DNA of 32,732 bases from an uncultured Photobacterium sp. GTDB lineage: Bacteria; Pseudomonadota; Gammaproteobacteria; Enterobacterales; Vibrionaceae. This document shows, one piece after another, positions 23,839 to 31,938 of this stretch. The translations under genes and the position numbers were made by a program. The DNA lies in assembly GCA_947039005.1 (NCBI GenBank), contig CAMQXY010000029.1, positions 1-32,732 on the forward strand. The letters are read 5' to 3'. The notes beneath the pieces are model-generated. The model searched no databases. It saw nothing but the letters and a program-made list of their open reading frames with translations, and was not told the DNA's origin. Each line of letters starts with the position of its first letter. The stretch's first letter is position 1.

Positions 23839-24122
23839 ATGAAAACACGTAGTCGTAGACAGTGGTTTTACCATAAAAATCAAACTACTAAAGTAGTTAA
23901 AGCTTAAGTTTTAGAAAAACATTTCTTTGTAGGTGATAAAGAAATGAATACACATAATTATCCTCTAATTATGTGTATGTTGAAAATTGTTCATTACAAA
24001 TATCAACAGCCAAAGTGGCCAGGAATCTATTTTCACGTTGTAATATTTCTGGCTAACTTATACCCCCCTTTATCAAAATTAAATTATTGTTTATTAAAAA
24101 CACAACTGTTTGTTTTTGTTAA
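23820..24122 (+). ncRNA. Candidate structured regulatory RNA containing a small ORF
   Basis: Successive local hairpins are visible. They are AACTAC-TAAA-GTAGTT (23883-23898), CATTTCTTT-N9-AAAGAAATG (23920-23946) and ATACACATAATTA-TCCTC-TAATTATGTGTAT (23948-23978, perfect 13 bp), then a longer GCCAGGAAT/ATTTCTGGC stem (about 24018-24054, one mismatch). An unpaired TACCCCCCTTTAT (24061-24073) follows. The loop TCCTC and the C run are complementary to ribosome binding sites, the usual seed type of such RNAs. An AT-rich hairpin (AAACA/TGTTT) followed by GTTTTTG near 24100-24121 may end the transcript. The 5' end is not defined; my start only covers the frame's binding site. Direction is inferred from the small frame. 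Confidence 0.45.
23839..23907 (+). CDS. 22-residue basic small protein within a candidate dual-function RNA
   Basis: The frame reads MKTRSRRQWFYHKNQTTKVV then KA and TAA, with an excellent ribosome binding site (GAGAGG at 23827-23832, six bases before ATG). Eight of 22 residues are K, R or H and there is no acidic residue, so the net charge is strongly positive; the RSRRQWFYH block is the striking part. It is followed at once by a series of hairpins and a C-rich stretch. In Vibrio cholerae the dual-function RNA VcdRP encodes the small protein VcdP (29 residues), which acts on citrate synthase, and pairs with sugar-transport mRNAs through C-rich motifs. This locus has the same design, but I cannot compare the actual sequences, so homology is a guess. 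Confidence 0.55.
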   Translation: MKTRSRRQWFYHKNQTTKVVKA

Positions 24123-24142
24123 TAATGTTTAGTGACTATTTT

Positions 24143-24703
24143 TTATCGATATATAAATCCCTTGATAATAGCATCATCTGGAATAGTAGTGAGTGGCATA
24201 TTACCAATATAAATATTACCTTTTACAACCAGTTTATTAGGTAAAGTACGAATTTTGCTATTTTGCAGTAATAAATCACCTTTAATATATAAATTATCAG
24301 GCAGTTTTTTTAGTTGAGTATGAGCTACGCTGAGATCGCCAATAACGCGTAAACCAAAGTTAAGTTCTTTAATTTTAGAGTAAGCTAGATTGATATAACC
24401 ATCGACGTTAAGGGCTAACGGTAAATATTCAATATCACTGTAAGCTAAATTAAGGTTACCTTTAACTGTGACGCTTTGGGGTAACATGCTAATACGGCTA
24501 TTTTCAAGATTAAGATCACCATCAATGATGAGTGGATCAGGTAACCGAATATCACCACTGTCTCTTAATGAAATATTACCGTAGCTATCTTGATAATTAA
24601 GTAAATGAGTCGGGGTTAATGCCAAAGCTGGTTGGACGATAGAGAATAAGCTGATTATGCATACTAGCCGTTTTAAAATAGACATATTGATAGACATCGT
24701 CAC
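24143..24703 (-). CDS. Secreted 20-residue leucine-rich repeat (beta-solenoid) protein
   Basis: A 186-residue exported protein. After the signal peptide (core LKRLVCIISLFSIVQPALA) come about six and a half repeats of 20 residues with the pattern LP-x-x-L-x-V-x-G-x-L-x-L-x-x-S-x-I-x. Examples are LPDPLIIDGDLNLENSRIS, LPQSVTVKGNLNLAYSDIE and LPDNLYIKGDLLLQNSKIR. This pattern occurs in many bacterial and phage proteins of unknown role and predicts a right-handed solenoid, probably a binding surface. The start is uncertain: GTG 24703, Met3 or Met7 are all possible, and Met7 (MSILKRL) gives the most normal signal peptide. It is convergent with the candidate RNA. Confidence 0.8.
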   Translation of the reverse strand: MTMSINMSILKRLVCIISLFSIVQPALALTPTHLLNYQDSYGNISLRDSGDIRLPDPLIIDGDLNLENSRISMLPQSVTVKGNLNLAYSDIEYLPLALNVDGYINLAYSKIKELNFGLRVIGDLSVAHTQLKKLPDNLYIKGDLLLQNSKIRTLPNKLVVKGNIYIGNMPLTTIPDDAIIKGFIYR

Positions 24704-24851
24704 TTTTCATAATGAATAAGTGCTATATCGGATGATATTGTATTTTCTTTAGGTTTTAGTGAGCATTTAATGGCAGTGATCGTTGTTGTTTTTGTTTGTG
24801 TTTCTATTCAATGTATAATCAGCGCCCATTTGGCTAATAGGTTAATCGTTA

Positions 24852-25334
24852 ATGAACAAACAAGCGTTACTTGAGCGTATTCAGGCACAGTTAGAACGGA
24901 CGTTACAAATAGCGACTGAGGCTGCGATGCGTGCTTATAATACCGCAACTGACGATGAAAATGTGGCTGAAAATAAATATGATACTTTTGCATTAGAAGC
25001 CTCTTATCTTGCTCATGGTCAAGCACTGCGAGTGGCTGAATGCAAAGCGGATATTAGTGCGTATCAGCATTTGCTTGCCGCTATGCCCACCCAACAAGAT
25101 ACGGTTGTTGTTGGTCATTTAGTGGTTTTAGAAGATCATGATGGTAACGTTAAACATGTCTTTTTAGGTCCAGCAGCTGGCGGATTAAAGTTTCTTATTG
25201 ATGGGCAAGATGTGATTATTGTGACGCCAACATCACCCTTTGGAGAAGCATTACTTGGTCGTGAAATCGATGAAGAAGTCGATATTCATATTGGTGGTAA
25301 TGTTATATGGTTTGATGTAATCAGTATTGCATAG
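24852..25334 (+). CDS. GreA/GreB-like transcription factor (short form)
   Basis: A 160-residue protein combining a helical N-terminal part (about 1-78) with a C-terminal GreA/GreB FKBP-like domain (about 84-160). The C-terminal landmarks are VVVGHLVVLEDHDGNVKHVF, FLGPAAGG, VIIVTPTSPFGEALLGREID and EEVDI. The N-terminal part contains ATDDENVAENKYDT, with acidic residues like the tip of the GreA coiled coil that enters the RNA polymerase secondary channel, then LEASYLAHGQALRVAECKAD. True Gre factors stimulate transcript cleavage by backtracked polymerase. This short variant may instead modulate the channel, as Gre-fold homologues such as Rnk do. Start ATG 24852 has only a weak binding site (TAGG). 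It is monocistronic. Confidence 0.8.
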   Translation: MNKQALLERIQAQLERTLQIATEAAMRAYNTATDDENVAENKYDTFALEASYLAHGQALRVAECKADISAYQHLLAAMPTQQDTVVVGHLVVLEDHDGNVKHVFLGPAAGGLKFLIDGQDVIIVTPTSPFGEALLGREIDEEVDIHIGGNVIWFDVISIA

Positions 25335-25362
25335 CGTCATAAATAAACGATGCAATAAGGAC

Positions 25363-25851
25363 TTATTGGAACTGATCGCGATGGCGTTGATAATAATATA
25401 AATGCTCAATAAATAATTTCACTTTAGTTGGTTGCTGTTTGGTATAAGGATATACCGTATAGATACCGAATGATTTAGCGACATAAGGTGCTAATACTCC
25501 AACTAATGTGCCTTGGGCTAAATCTTGAGCGAGATAGCAGGGTGCACCACATATCACCCACCGCGTTTACACCAATTGTCGTGCAATAAAGCTAGAATCA
25601 GATATTGCGTCTGTACGAATCGCGAGATCAAACCCTTCCTGCACTAAATCAATAAAACGATTATCGAAATCCATTTCAATGTGAATATCGGGATATTTCT
25701 CACTAAAAGCGGCAATCGGCTCTGGCAAAATAAGTTCACCAGAGATAGTGGAAACCGTTAAGCGAATATTGCCCGTTAAACTTCCACCTAAACCACTCAG
25801 CGCGTTATTGGCATTAGTATGGTTTTTGCAACATAGATGTGAATTAATCAA
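25363..25851 (-). pseudogene. LysR-family regulator remnant
   Basis: On the minus strand the sequence matches pieces of a LysR-type regulator and is broken in three ways. The DNA-binding helix-turn-helix (about the first 85 residues) is missing: only 90 bases separate the first match from the divergent dehydrogenase gene. An in-frame TAA (minus-strand complement of 25567-25569) interrupts SSFIARQLV from TRWVICGAPCYLA. After CYLA the chain jumps straight to QDLAQGTLVGVLAPYV, a segment that normally lies about 60-80 residues further on, so an internal deletion is likely. The surviving parts are LTGNIRLTVSTISGEL, FDLAIRTDAISDSS and IYTVYPYTKQQPTKVKLFIE. LysR genes often sit divergent to the operon they control, so this was probably the regulator of the neighbouring dehydrogenase. 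Confidence 0.85.
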
Positions 25852-25946
25852 TATATATTAACTATAACGATAGCAGTAAAATTATTCATCCTTTATTAAA
25901 ATAGTAGCATGATATTTATGCTTAAAACTAATCACATGGAGCAATG

Positions 25947-28778
25947 ATGCAGCCTGCTTATACGGATTTGATAGAACAATTACGCCAGCAAATTGATGAA
26001 AAAAGAATTATTACCGATCCAACCTTAACCTTGGCTTATGGTACTGATGCGAGTTTTTACCGTTTGTTACCGCAATTAGTTCTACAGCTTGATACACTCG
26101 ACGAAGTTATTTTTGCGATTAAAACCTGCTATGAACGTCAAATAGCCGTTACGTTTCGCGCAGCAGGCACCAGTCTTTCTGGTCAAGCACAGTCAGATTC
26201 AGTGTTAATTACCTTAACGCGACGTTGGCGTGACTATAAAGTGTTGAATGAGGGCGCTCAAATGTGGCTGCAACCGGGTATTATTGGCGCAGAAGCGAAT
26301 GCCATTTTAGCCCCATTTGGACGTAAAATTGGTCCCGATCCCGGTTCCATAAATAGCTGTAAAATTGGAGGGATTGTTGCTAATAATGCCTCAGGTATGT
26401 GTTGTGGTACTTCTCAAAATAGCTACCGCACCATTGCGGGTATGACGGTGGTACTAGCCGATGGTACTTTGCTTAATACCTTAGATCTCAACAGTATTGC
26501 TGCGTTTAAGAAAAGCCATGCCACAATGATCTCAGAATTGATGTTATTGGTGAGTGAGTGTCAGGCTAATCGTGTTTTAGCGGATAAGATCCGTCATAAA
26601 TACCGTTTAAAAAATACCACCGGATACAGTTTAAATGCATTGGTGGATTTTGATGATCCGATTGATGTCTTACAACATTTATTTATTGGCTCAGAAGGGA
26701 CATTAGGTTTTATTGCAGATGTGACTTATAACACTGTTATTAACCATGCTTTTAAAGTGTCTGGTCTGTTCGTGTTTGCTGATATTGAACAAACATGTCT
26801 TGCTGTCAGCCAACTCAGTAAAACCCGTGTTGCAGCGGTAGAGTTAATGGATAACCGTTCATTAGCATCCGTAGCTGAGAAACCCGGCATGCCACGTTTT
26901 ATCGCGCAATTAGGTGTGGAGGGTAACACTGAGGCAGCGGCATTATTAATTGAACTGCATGCTGAAGATGAACACGATCTGCTGCTTCAAAGTGATGGAA
27001 TACAACAGATAATCAATGCGTTTTCGCCCATTAAACAAATAGATTTTAGTCGTGATGCTAAAGTGTGTGAGCAATTATGGGGCATTCGTAAAGAGCTATT
27101 TCCGGCAGTTGGTGCAGTACGAGAAAGTGGCACAACGGTTATCATTGAAGATGTTGCTTTTCCAATAGCACAATTAGCGCCCGCTGTACGTGATTTACAA
27201 ACACTCTTTGTGCAATTTGAATATCATGAAGCGATCATTTTTGGTCATGCTTTAGCGGGTAATTTACATTTTGTCTTTACACAGGCATTTGATACGCAAG
27301 TTGAAATTGAACGTTACAGCGCATTTATGGATGCTGTAGCCCAATTGGTGGCGGTTGATTATCAAGGTTCATTAAAAGCTGAACATGGTACGGGTCGCAA
27401 TATGGCACCCTTTATTGAACTTGAGTGGGGGTATGACGGCTATCAGCTGATGCTGGCGATTAAAGCTATTTTTGATAAGCGCGGAATATTAAATCCGGGC
27501 GTGATCATTAATGCAGATAAAAAAGCACATATTAAGCATTTGAAAGCCATGCCCGTTGCGGATGAGCTTATTGATAAATGTGTTGAGTGTGGTTTTTGTG
27601 AGCCAGTATGTCCATCACGTAATTTATCGTTAACACCGCGTCAGCGTAATACCGTATTTCGTGAAATATCACGTTTGCGACGCAGTAATGAAGATCCGGC
27701 TCGTTTAGCCGCGATGGAAAAAACCTACCGCTATTATGGGCTTGATACTTGTGCGGCAACTGGATTGTGTGCTGAACGGTGCCCTGTTGGTATTAATACG
27801 GGGGATTTAGTGCGTAAATTACGTCAAAATCATACTGAAAAAGCCAAAAAAATTGCCTCATGGACAGGGGATCATTTTGCAACCGTTACCGCTTCTGTAA
27901 AAGCAGGATTAACTGTCGCGAGTCAAATGCATAAAGTATTGGGCACGAATAAAATGCGTAAGCTAACGCAAAAGGCTTACCAACTATCAGGGCATAAAAT
28001 ACCGCAATGGACGCCACATTTGCCATTGCCTGCTGCGAAAATAATAGCCCCTGTTATTAACGGGATAACAAAAGAGCGAGTGGTGTATTTTCCAAGTTGT
28101 GCTGCTCGAAATATGGGGGTTGAAGTACAAGCAAAAGATAAACGTCCATTGGCTGAAGTAACGATGTCTTTGCTGGAAAAAGCAGGCTATGAGGTTATAT
28201 TACCTGCAGATCTCAATAACCAATGTTGTGGTATGCCTTATACTAGTAAAGGCTTTCCTGAAACAGCACATCTTAAAGCACAACAATTAGAAAATGTATT
28301 GTGGGAAGCTTCAAAGCAAGGTCAATATCCGATTTTAATGGATACCAGCCCATGTGCCAGTACCAGTAAGCAACATTTACGTAAAGAACTCACTATTTAT
28401 GAGCCGTTTAAATTTGTCGCTGAGTTTGTCTTCTCAAGATTAGAAATTATTCCTCAGCAAGAGCCGGTGATGTTACATATTACTTGCACGTCACGACGCC
28501 AAGGCTTAGCACCACTTATAGAGCAGGTGACTAAAGCCTGTGCGCCACATGTGATTATTCCTGATGATATTAGCTGTTGTGGTTTTGCGGGCGACAAAGG
28601 CTTTACTAAACCAGAACTTAATGCCAGTGCTCTCGCACCGTTAAAAGCGCAAGTACCAGCAGGGTGTAGTGAAGGATATTCAAATAGTCGAACTTGTGAA
28701 ATTGGTTTATCAGAACACAGTGGTATTGAGTATCGTTCAATTTTATATTTAGTGGATAAAGTGAGTCATCGTCGTTAA
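25947..28778 (+). CDS. FAD- and Fe-S-containing D-lactate dehydrogenase-like enzyme (Dld-II type)
   Basis: A membrane-associated respiratory dehydrogenase, predicted to oxidise a D-2-hydroxyacid (probably D-lactate) and pass electrons to quinone. Counting from ATG 25944, the FAD-binding type 4 domain (about 35-260) has AAGTSLSGQAQ, IGPDPGSINSCKIGG, NNASGMCCGT and GSEGTLGFIADV. The oxidase C-terminal domain (about 270-530) ends with AEHGTGRNMAPF and KRGILNPGVIIN. Two 4Fe-4S motifs follow (Cys546-549-552-556 and Cys603-609-613), then CCG domains with CCGMPY and SCCGFAGDKGF. The length of about 944 and domain order fit Dld-II of Shewanella. YdiJ-type D-2-hydroxyglutarate dehydrogenases are related but longer. 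I prefer ATG 25947 because GGAG (25938-25941) is five bases before it but only two before 25944. No lactate permease is adjacent. Confidence 0.88.
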   Translation: MQPAYTDLIEQLRQQIDEKRIITDPTLTLAYGTDASFYRLLPQLVLQLDTLDEVIFAIKTCYERQIAVTFRAAGTSLSGQAQSDSVLITLTRRWRDYKVLNEGAQMWLQPGIIGAEANAILAPFGRKIGPDPGSINSCKIGGIVANNASGMCCGTSQNSYRTIAGMTVVLADGTLLNTLDLNSIAAFKKSHATMISELMLLVSECQANRVLADKIRHKYRLKNTTGYSLNALVDFDDPIDVLQHLFIGSEGTLGFIADVTYNTVINHAFKVSGLFVFADIEQTCLAVSQLSKTRVAAVELMDNRSLASVAEKPGMPRFIAQLGVEGNTEAAALLIELHAEDEHDLLLQSDGIQQIINAFSPIKQIDFSRDAKVCEQLWGIRKELFPAVGAVRESGTTVIIEDVAFPIAQLAPAVRDLQTLFVQFEYHEAIIFGHALAGNLHFVFTQAFDTQVEIERYSAFMDAVAQLVAVDYQGSLKAEHGTGRNMAPFIELEWGYDGYQLMLAIKAIFDKRGILNPGVIINADKKAHIKHLKAMPVADELIDKCVECGFCEPVCPSRNLSLTPRQRNTVFREISRLRRSNEDPARLAAMEKTYRYYGLDTCAATGLCAERCPVGINTGDLVRKLRQNHTEKAKKIASWTGDHFATVTASVKAGLTVASQMHKVLGTNKMRKLTQKAYQLSGHKIPQWTPHLPLPAAKIIAPVINGITKERVVYFPSCAARNMGVEVQAKDKRPLAEVTMSLLEKAGYEVILPADLNNQCCGMPYTSKGFPETAHLKAQQLENVLWEASKQGQYPILMDTSPCASTSKQHLRKELTIYEPFKFVAEFVFSRLEIIPQQEPVMLHITCTSRRQGLAPLIEQVTKACAPHVIIPDDISCCGFAGDKGFTKPELNASALAPLKAQVPAGCSEGYSNSRTCEIGLSEHSGIEYRSILYLVDKVSHRR

Positions 28779-29105
28779 TCACGAAGGGTTGATTTGCGTT
28801 AAAAAAGAGTTTGATTATTGGCTCGAATAAAAACCTCACATTGTTGAGGTTTTTATATTTAGATATGCCCAAATTATGTCGTTACAGATAAAAAACTTTA
28901 TTTTAATGTGTGTATTAGTCACGTAACGCTCAAAAACTAATCATTAATAAAAGTGGTTTTTAAGTTTTTATATTTAAAGTAAAACAATAAAAAGAATTAC
29001 AAATTATCTGATCATGGCTATTTAGTGAGGGAAAATCACCAAATTAATGCTTTTACTCTAATTCAGCTTGGTTAAGATTTCAAAAGAGGTGAACAATAGA
29101 GATGT
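28779..29105. other. Gap before the efflux operon
   Basis: After the terminator the stretch is AT-rich, with no gene supported. It must carry the promoter of the efflux genes; no regulator gene is adjacent on either side. A strong Shine-Dalgarno AGAGGTGA at 29085-29092 precedes ATG 29102, which opens a frame of only 11 codons. Confidence 0.35.
28829..28858 (+). terminator. Terminator of the dehydrogenase gene
   Basis: A 10-bp perfect stem AAAAACCTCA / TGAGGTTTTT with a 6-base loop, ending in a T tract and AT-rich sequence, about 50 bases after the stop codon. Confidence 0.85.
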
Positions 29106-29137
29106 TTGGACGTTCCATCACCGTTCCCTGCACTTGA
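29102..29137 (+). CDS. Possible 11-codon leader peptide upstream of the efflux genes
   Basis: MFGRSITVPCT followed by TGA. ATG 29102 lies nine bases after a near-perfect Shine-Dalgarno AGAGGTGA, which is better than anything before the overlapping TTG-started membrane protein in the next frame. It may be a leader peptide or the sign that the true start of the membrane protein lies in this frame with a frameshift. Speculative. Confidence 0.3.
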   Translation: MFGRSITVPCT

Positions 29138-29306
29138 AAGCCTTGGTTGGCAGGCTTATTATTTCAACGCTTTAATTATTGTATTTATGTTAATAACAAT
29201 ATTGTTGCACTGTTATTTATGTGTATATGTATTCGTTATGAGCAGGAAAATATTTTTTAGCCAAAATAATCCCTATCATCTAGACTCAAATTTAGCTAAC
29301 TATTAG
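29106..29306 (+). CDS. Small membrane protein preceding the EmrAB-like genes
   Basis: A 66-residue frame beginning at TTG 29106: MDVPSPFPALESLGWQAYYF, then one long hydrophobic segment (residues about 22-46, NALIIVFMLITILLHCYLCVYVFV) and a polar tail. I do not recognise it. Small one-helix proteins often precede HlyD/MFS efflux genes, as AaeX precedes AaeA, and it ends 17 bases before the HlyD-type gene, so it probably belongs to the same transcript. The start is doubtful: the best ribosome binding site serves the ATG at 29102 in another frame, and a GAG at 29099-29101 is the nearest one for TTG. Confidence 0.5.
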   Translation: MDVPSPFPALESLGWQAYYFNALIIVFMLITILLHCYLCVYVFVMSRKIFFSQNNPYHLDSNLANY

Positions 29307-29323
29307 CTAAATAGGATAAATTC

Positions 29324-30370
29324 ATGGCAACGACAAATACGGCTCAAATAGAGCAGTCCAATCCAGCAAAAAAATCAAATAAATTTCGTAATATTATCAT
29401 TTTTATTGTTATTGCTGCTGGTTTAGGTACCGCAGGATATTTTTACATTCGTCATCAAAAATTATATCCAAGTACCGATGATGCTTATATTCATGCCAAC
29501 ATTCTTTATGTTGCACCGCAAATTAGCGGCAAGGTATTGAATGTTAATGTTGAAAATTATCAACATGTTGCTGAAGGGGATTTATTAGTTAAGATTGATC
29601 CTGCACCTTATGAAATTCAGTTAGAACAAGCGAAAGCTGCTTATGAAGTTGCTAGTCAGCAAAATAAAGCAACCGACGATGCGATTTTAGCCGCGAGTGC
29701 GAATGTACGTGCTGCAGATGCTAACCTTGTTGATGTTCAAAAAACATATCATCGTGTGATGGATTTAGTGAGTCGTAAATTATTGCCTTTGCAACAAGGT
29801 GATGACGCTAAAGCGAAGTTAGCTGGGGCTCAAACTACACTTGAAGCCGCACGTGCCAAAATGTCGCAATTGATTAATCAACAAGGTGCGAAAGGCGATG
29901 AAGCACCGCAGGTAAAACAAGCGGCAGCTGCATTAAGCCAAGCCACGTTAAATCTATCGTATACTAATATTTATGCGCCATATGATGGTGCATTAGGCAA
30001 AATTAGTGTTCGTCCTGGTAGTGTTGTTTCTCCTGGCCTTGCGATGATGCCATTAATTGAAGATAACACCGCGTGGCTGCAAGCAAACTACAAAGAGAAA
30101 GATATTGGTTTATTAAAAGTAGGTATGACCGCTGATGTGGTTTTAGACATGTATCCGAATGTGGTTTATCAAGCTCAAGTCGAAGCCCTTTCTCCAGCAA
30201 GTGGTTCATCATTCTCATTATTACCCCCTGAAAATGCAACGGGTAACTGGGTGAAAGTACCCCAACGTTTCCCTGTTCGAGTAAAATTTACTGATTTGAA
30301 AAATAAGCCATTACTTCGTGTGGGTGCGAGTGCTAATGTCACCATTGATACCCAATCAGAGACGAACTAA
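29324..30370 (+). CDS. HlyD-family membrane fusion protein (EmrA-like)
   Basis: A 348-residue periplasmic adaptor anchored by one N-terminal helix (about residues 23-43, NIIIFIVIAAGLGTAGYFYI). It has the typical start STDDAYIHANILYVAPQISG, a lipoyl half-motif NVENYQHVAEGDLLVKIDPA, a helical hairpin with coiled-coil character (about 100-205), the second half-motif TNIYAPYDGALGKISVRPGS, and a beta-barrel with TAWLQANYKEKDIGLLKVGM. The segment NATGNWVKVPQRFPVRVKF is characteristic of the EmrA branch. Together with the next gene it should form a proton-driven tripartite pump with an outer-membrane channel of the TolC type, encoded elsewhere. Start ATG 29324 has a modest ATAGGA site. Its stop shares the A with the next ATG (TAATG). 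Confidence 0.92.
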   Translation: MATTNTAQIEQSNPAKKSNKFRNIIIFIVIAAGLGTAGYFYIRHQKLYPSTDDAYIHANILYVAPQISGKVLNVNVENYQHVAEGDLLVKIDPAPYEIQLEQAKAAYEVASQQNKATDDAILAASANVRAADANLVDVQKTYHRVMDLVSRKLLPLQQGDDAKAKLAGAQTTLEAARAKMSQLINQQGAKGDEAPQVKQAAAALSQATLNLSYTNIYAPYDGALGKISVRPGSVVSPGLAMMPLIEDNTAWLQANYKEKDIGLLKVGMTADVVLDMYPNVVYQAQVEALSPASGSSFSLLPPENATGNWVKVPQRFPVRVKFTDLKNKPLLRVGASANVTIDTQSETN

Positions 30371-31875
30371 TGAGTGGGTCAGTTACGCCAGCTAACCGTA
30401 CATGGATCACCTTAGCCGTTATGTTATCAGCAATTATGGTATTGCTGGATATGACGATTGCTAACGTTGCACTGCCGCATATGATGGGCGCGTTAGGTGT
30501 GACATCTGAGCAAGTAACATGGGTACTTACCTCTTACTCAATGGCTGAGGCCATTTGTATACCGCTTGCGAGTTATTTCGCGCTTAAGTTTGGTGTGCGC
30601 AGATTACTCATTGTTTCTGTGATTGGTTTTATCATTAGCTCCGCTTTGTGTGGTCAAGCTGATAGCCTTGCTGAAATGGTTATTTTTCGAATAATGCAAG
30701 GTGCTTTTGGTGCGTCTGTTATTCCATTAGCACAATCAACGATGGTACAAATTTATCCAGCGAGTGAGCGCGGTAAAGCAATGGCATTATTCAGTGTCGG
30801 TATTTTATTGGGCCCAATTCTCGGTCCAACGGTCGGTGGCATTATTACCGAAAATATGGATTGGCGCTGGATTTTCTACGTTAACGTACCTATTGGCGCA
30901 TTATGTCTTACTTTGATTTATCTATTTGTTAAAATTGATGGCAAAGGTGAATCAAAACTAGATTGGCCATTAGTAATAGGTATGACCGTTGGTATTGGTT
31001 TGTTGCAAATGGTGCTTGATAGAGGCAATGAAGAGGGATGGTTTGAGTCTAACTTTATCTTGTTTTCTTTAATTATTAGTGCAATTGCGTGGGTCTTCTT
31101 TATTGTGCGTTCATGGCGCACCAAAGGGGATGTTGCACCAATGTGGTTATTGAAAGACCGTAATTTGGCCGTGTCATGTTTAATTATGGCTGGTTTTTCG
31201 ATGGGGCTGTTTGGCATTACACAACTACAACCGATGATGTTGGAACAGTTATTACATTACCCAGTAGAAACAACGGGTTTTGTGATGGCGCCGCGAGGGC
31301 TAGCCTCGGCGATTGTATTGTTGGTGATGGCGCAATACATGGATCGATTAGATCCAAGAATGCTGGTGGCTGTCGGGCTTGGGTTCAGTATCTTTGGTAC
31401 CTATTTGATGATGCAGTACTCAATGAATATTAATTTATATTGGGTATTAATACCGTCAATCATTCAAGGAATGGGGATGGGATTGGTATTTGCACCGTTA
31501 AGTCAAATGGCGTATCGCACACTAGAGGCAAAATATGCGGTCGGTGGTGCGGTGATGTATAACCTTTGTCGAACCATTGGTAGTTCATTTGGTATATCGA
31601 TAGTAAATACCTACTTCAGTCGTACACAGCAGCGTGAGTGGCATGCATTAGGTGCTGATATTACAGCGACTAACCCGATATTACAGCAGCAAGCGATGCA
31701 GCATCATACTACAGTCACTGATCCTAACTTTATTGCTCAAGTGAGTGCATTGTTACATCAGCAATCAACATTACTTGCGTTTATATATACGTTTGGTTTC
31801 TTGATGTTTTCTTATGTTGCGCTGTTGCCACTATTAATGTTGTACAGATTTAAGAAAAAGACAATAACGATATAA
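30370..31875 (+). CDS. DHA2-family MFS drug transporter (EmrB/QacA-like)
   Basis: A 501-residue inner-membrane drug:proton antiporter with about 14 helices. Signature motifs are LDMTIANVALPHMMGALG in helix 1 (family motif D1), WVLTSYSMAEAICIPL in helix 2, FGVRRL in the first loop, RIMQGAFGASVIPLAQS and GPILGPTVGGIITENMDWRW (motif C, antiporter signature). PASERGKAMALFS matches the second loop motif. It is the partner of the EmrA-like adaptor, with overlapping stop and start codons, so both should be made in fixed ratio. Likely exports hydrophobic toxic compounds; no substrate evidence. Its expression control is unknown as no local regulator is seen. Confidence 0.93.
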   Translation: MSGSVTPANRTWITLAVMLSAIMVLLDMTIANVALPHMMGALGVTSEQVTWVLTSYSMAEAICIPLASYFALKFGVRRLLIVSVIGFIISSALCGQADSLAEMVIFRIMQGAFGASVIPLAQSTMVQIYPASERGKAMALFSVGILLGPILGPTVGGIITENMDWRWIFYVNVPIGALCLTLIYLFVKIDGKGESKLDWPLVIGMTVGIGLLQMVLDRGNEEGWFESNFILFSLIISAIAWVFFIVRSWRTKGDVAPMWLLKDRNLAVSCLIMAGFSMGLFGITQLQPMMLEQLLHYPVETTGFVMAPRGLASAIVLLVMAQYMDRLDPRMLVAVGLGFSIFGTYLMMQYSMNINLYWVLIPSIIQGMGMGLVFAPLSQMAYRTLEAKYAVGGAVMYNLCRTIGSSFGISIVNTYFSRTQQREWHALGADITATNPILQQQAMQHHTTVTDPNFIAQVSALLHQQSTLLAFIYTFGFLMFSYVALLPLLMLYRFKKKTITI

Positions 31876-31901
31876 AAAGACATTGATGCCAGTGCCTGAT
31901 A

Positions 31902-31938
31902 CTAATAAAAAAGACAGGATATCTGTCTTTTTTATTAG
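31902..31938 (+). terminator. Terminator of the efflux operon
   Basis: A 16-bp perfect stem (31902-31917 with 31923-31938) around the loop GATAT, GC core GACAG/CTGTC flanked by A6 and T6, so it could work in both directions. Confidence 0.9.

Noticed and set aside
23944-24132. 62-codon frame inside the candidate RNA
   Set aside because: Its start lies in a hairpin stem and it runs through perfect hairpins and the C-rich stretch to beyond the likely transcript end; kept only as a finding.
31176-31433. 85-codon frame inside the MFS transporter in another frame
   Set aside because: Overlaps conserved transporter coding sequence; no domain seen.
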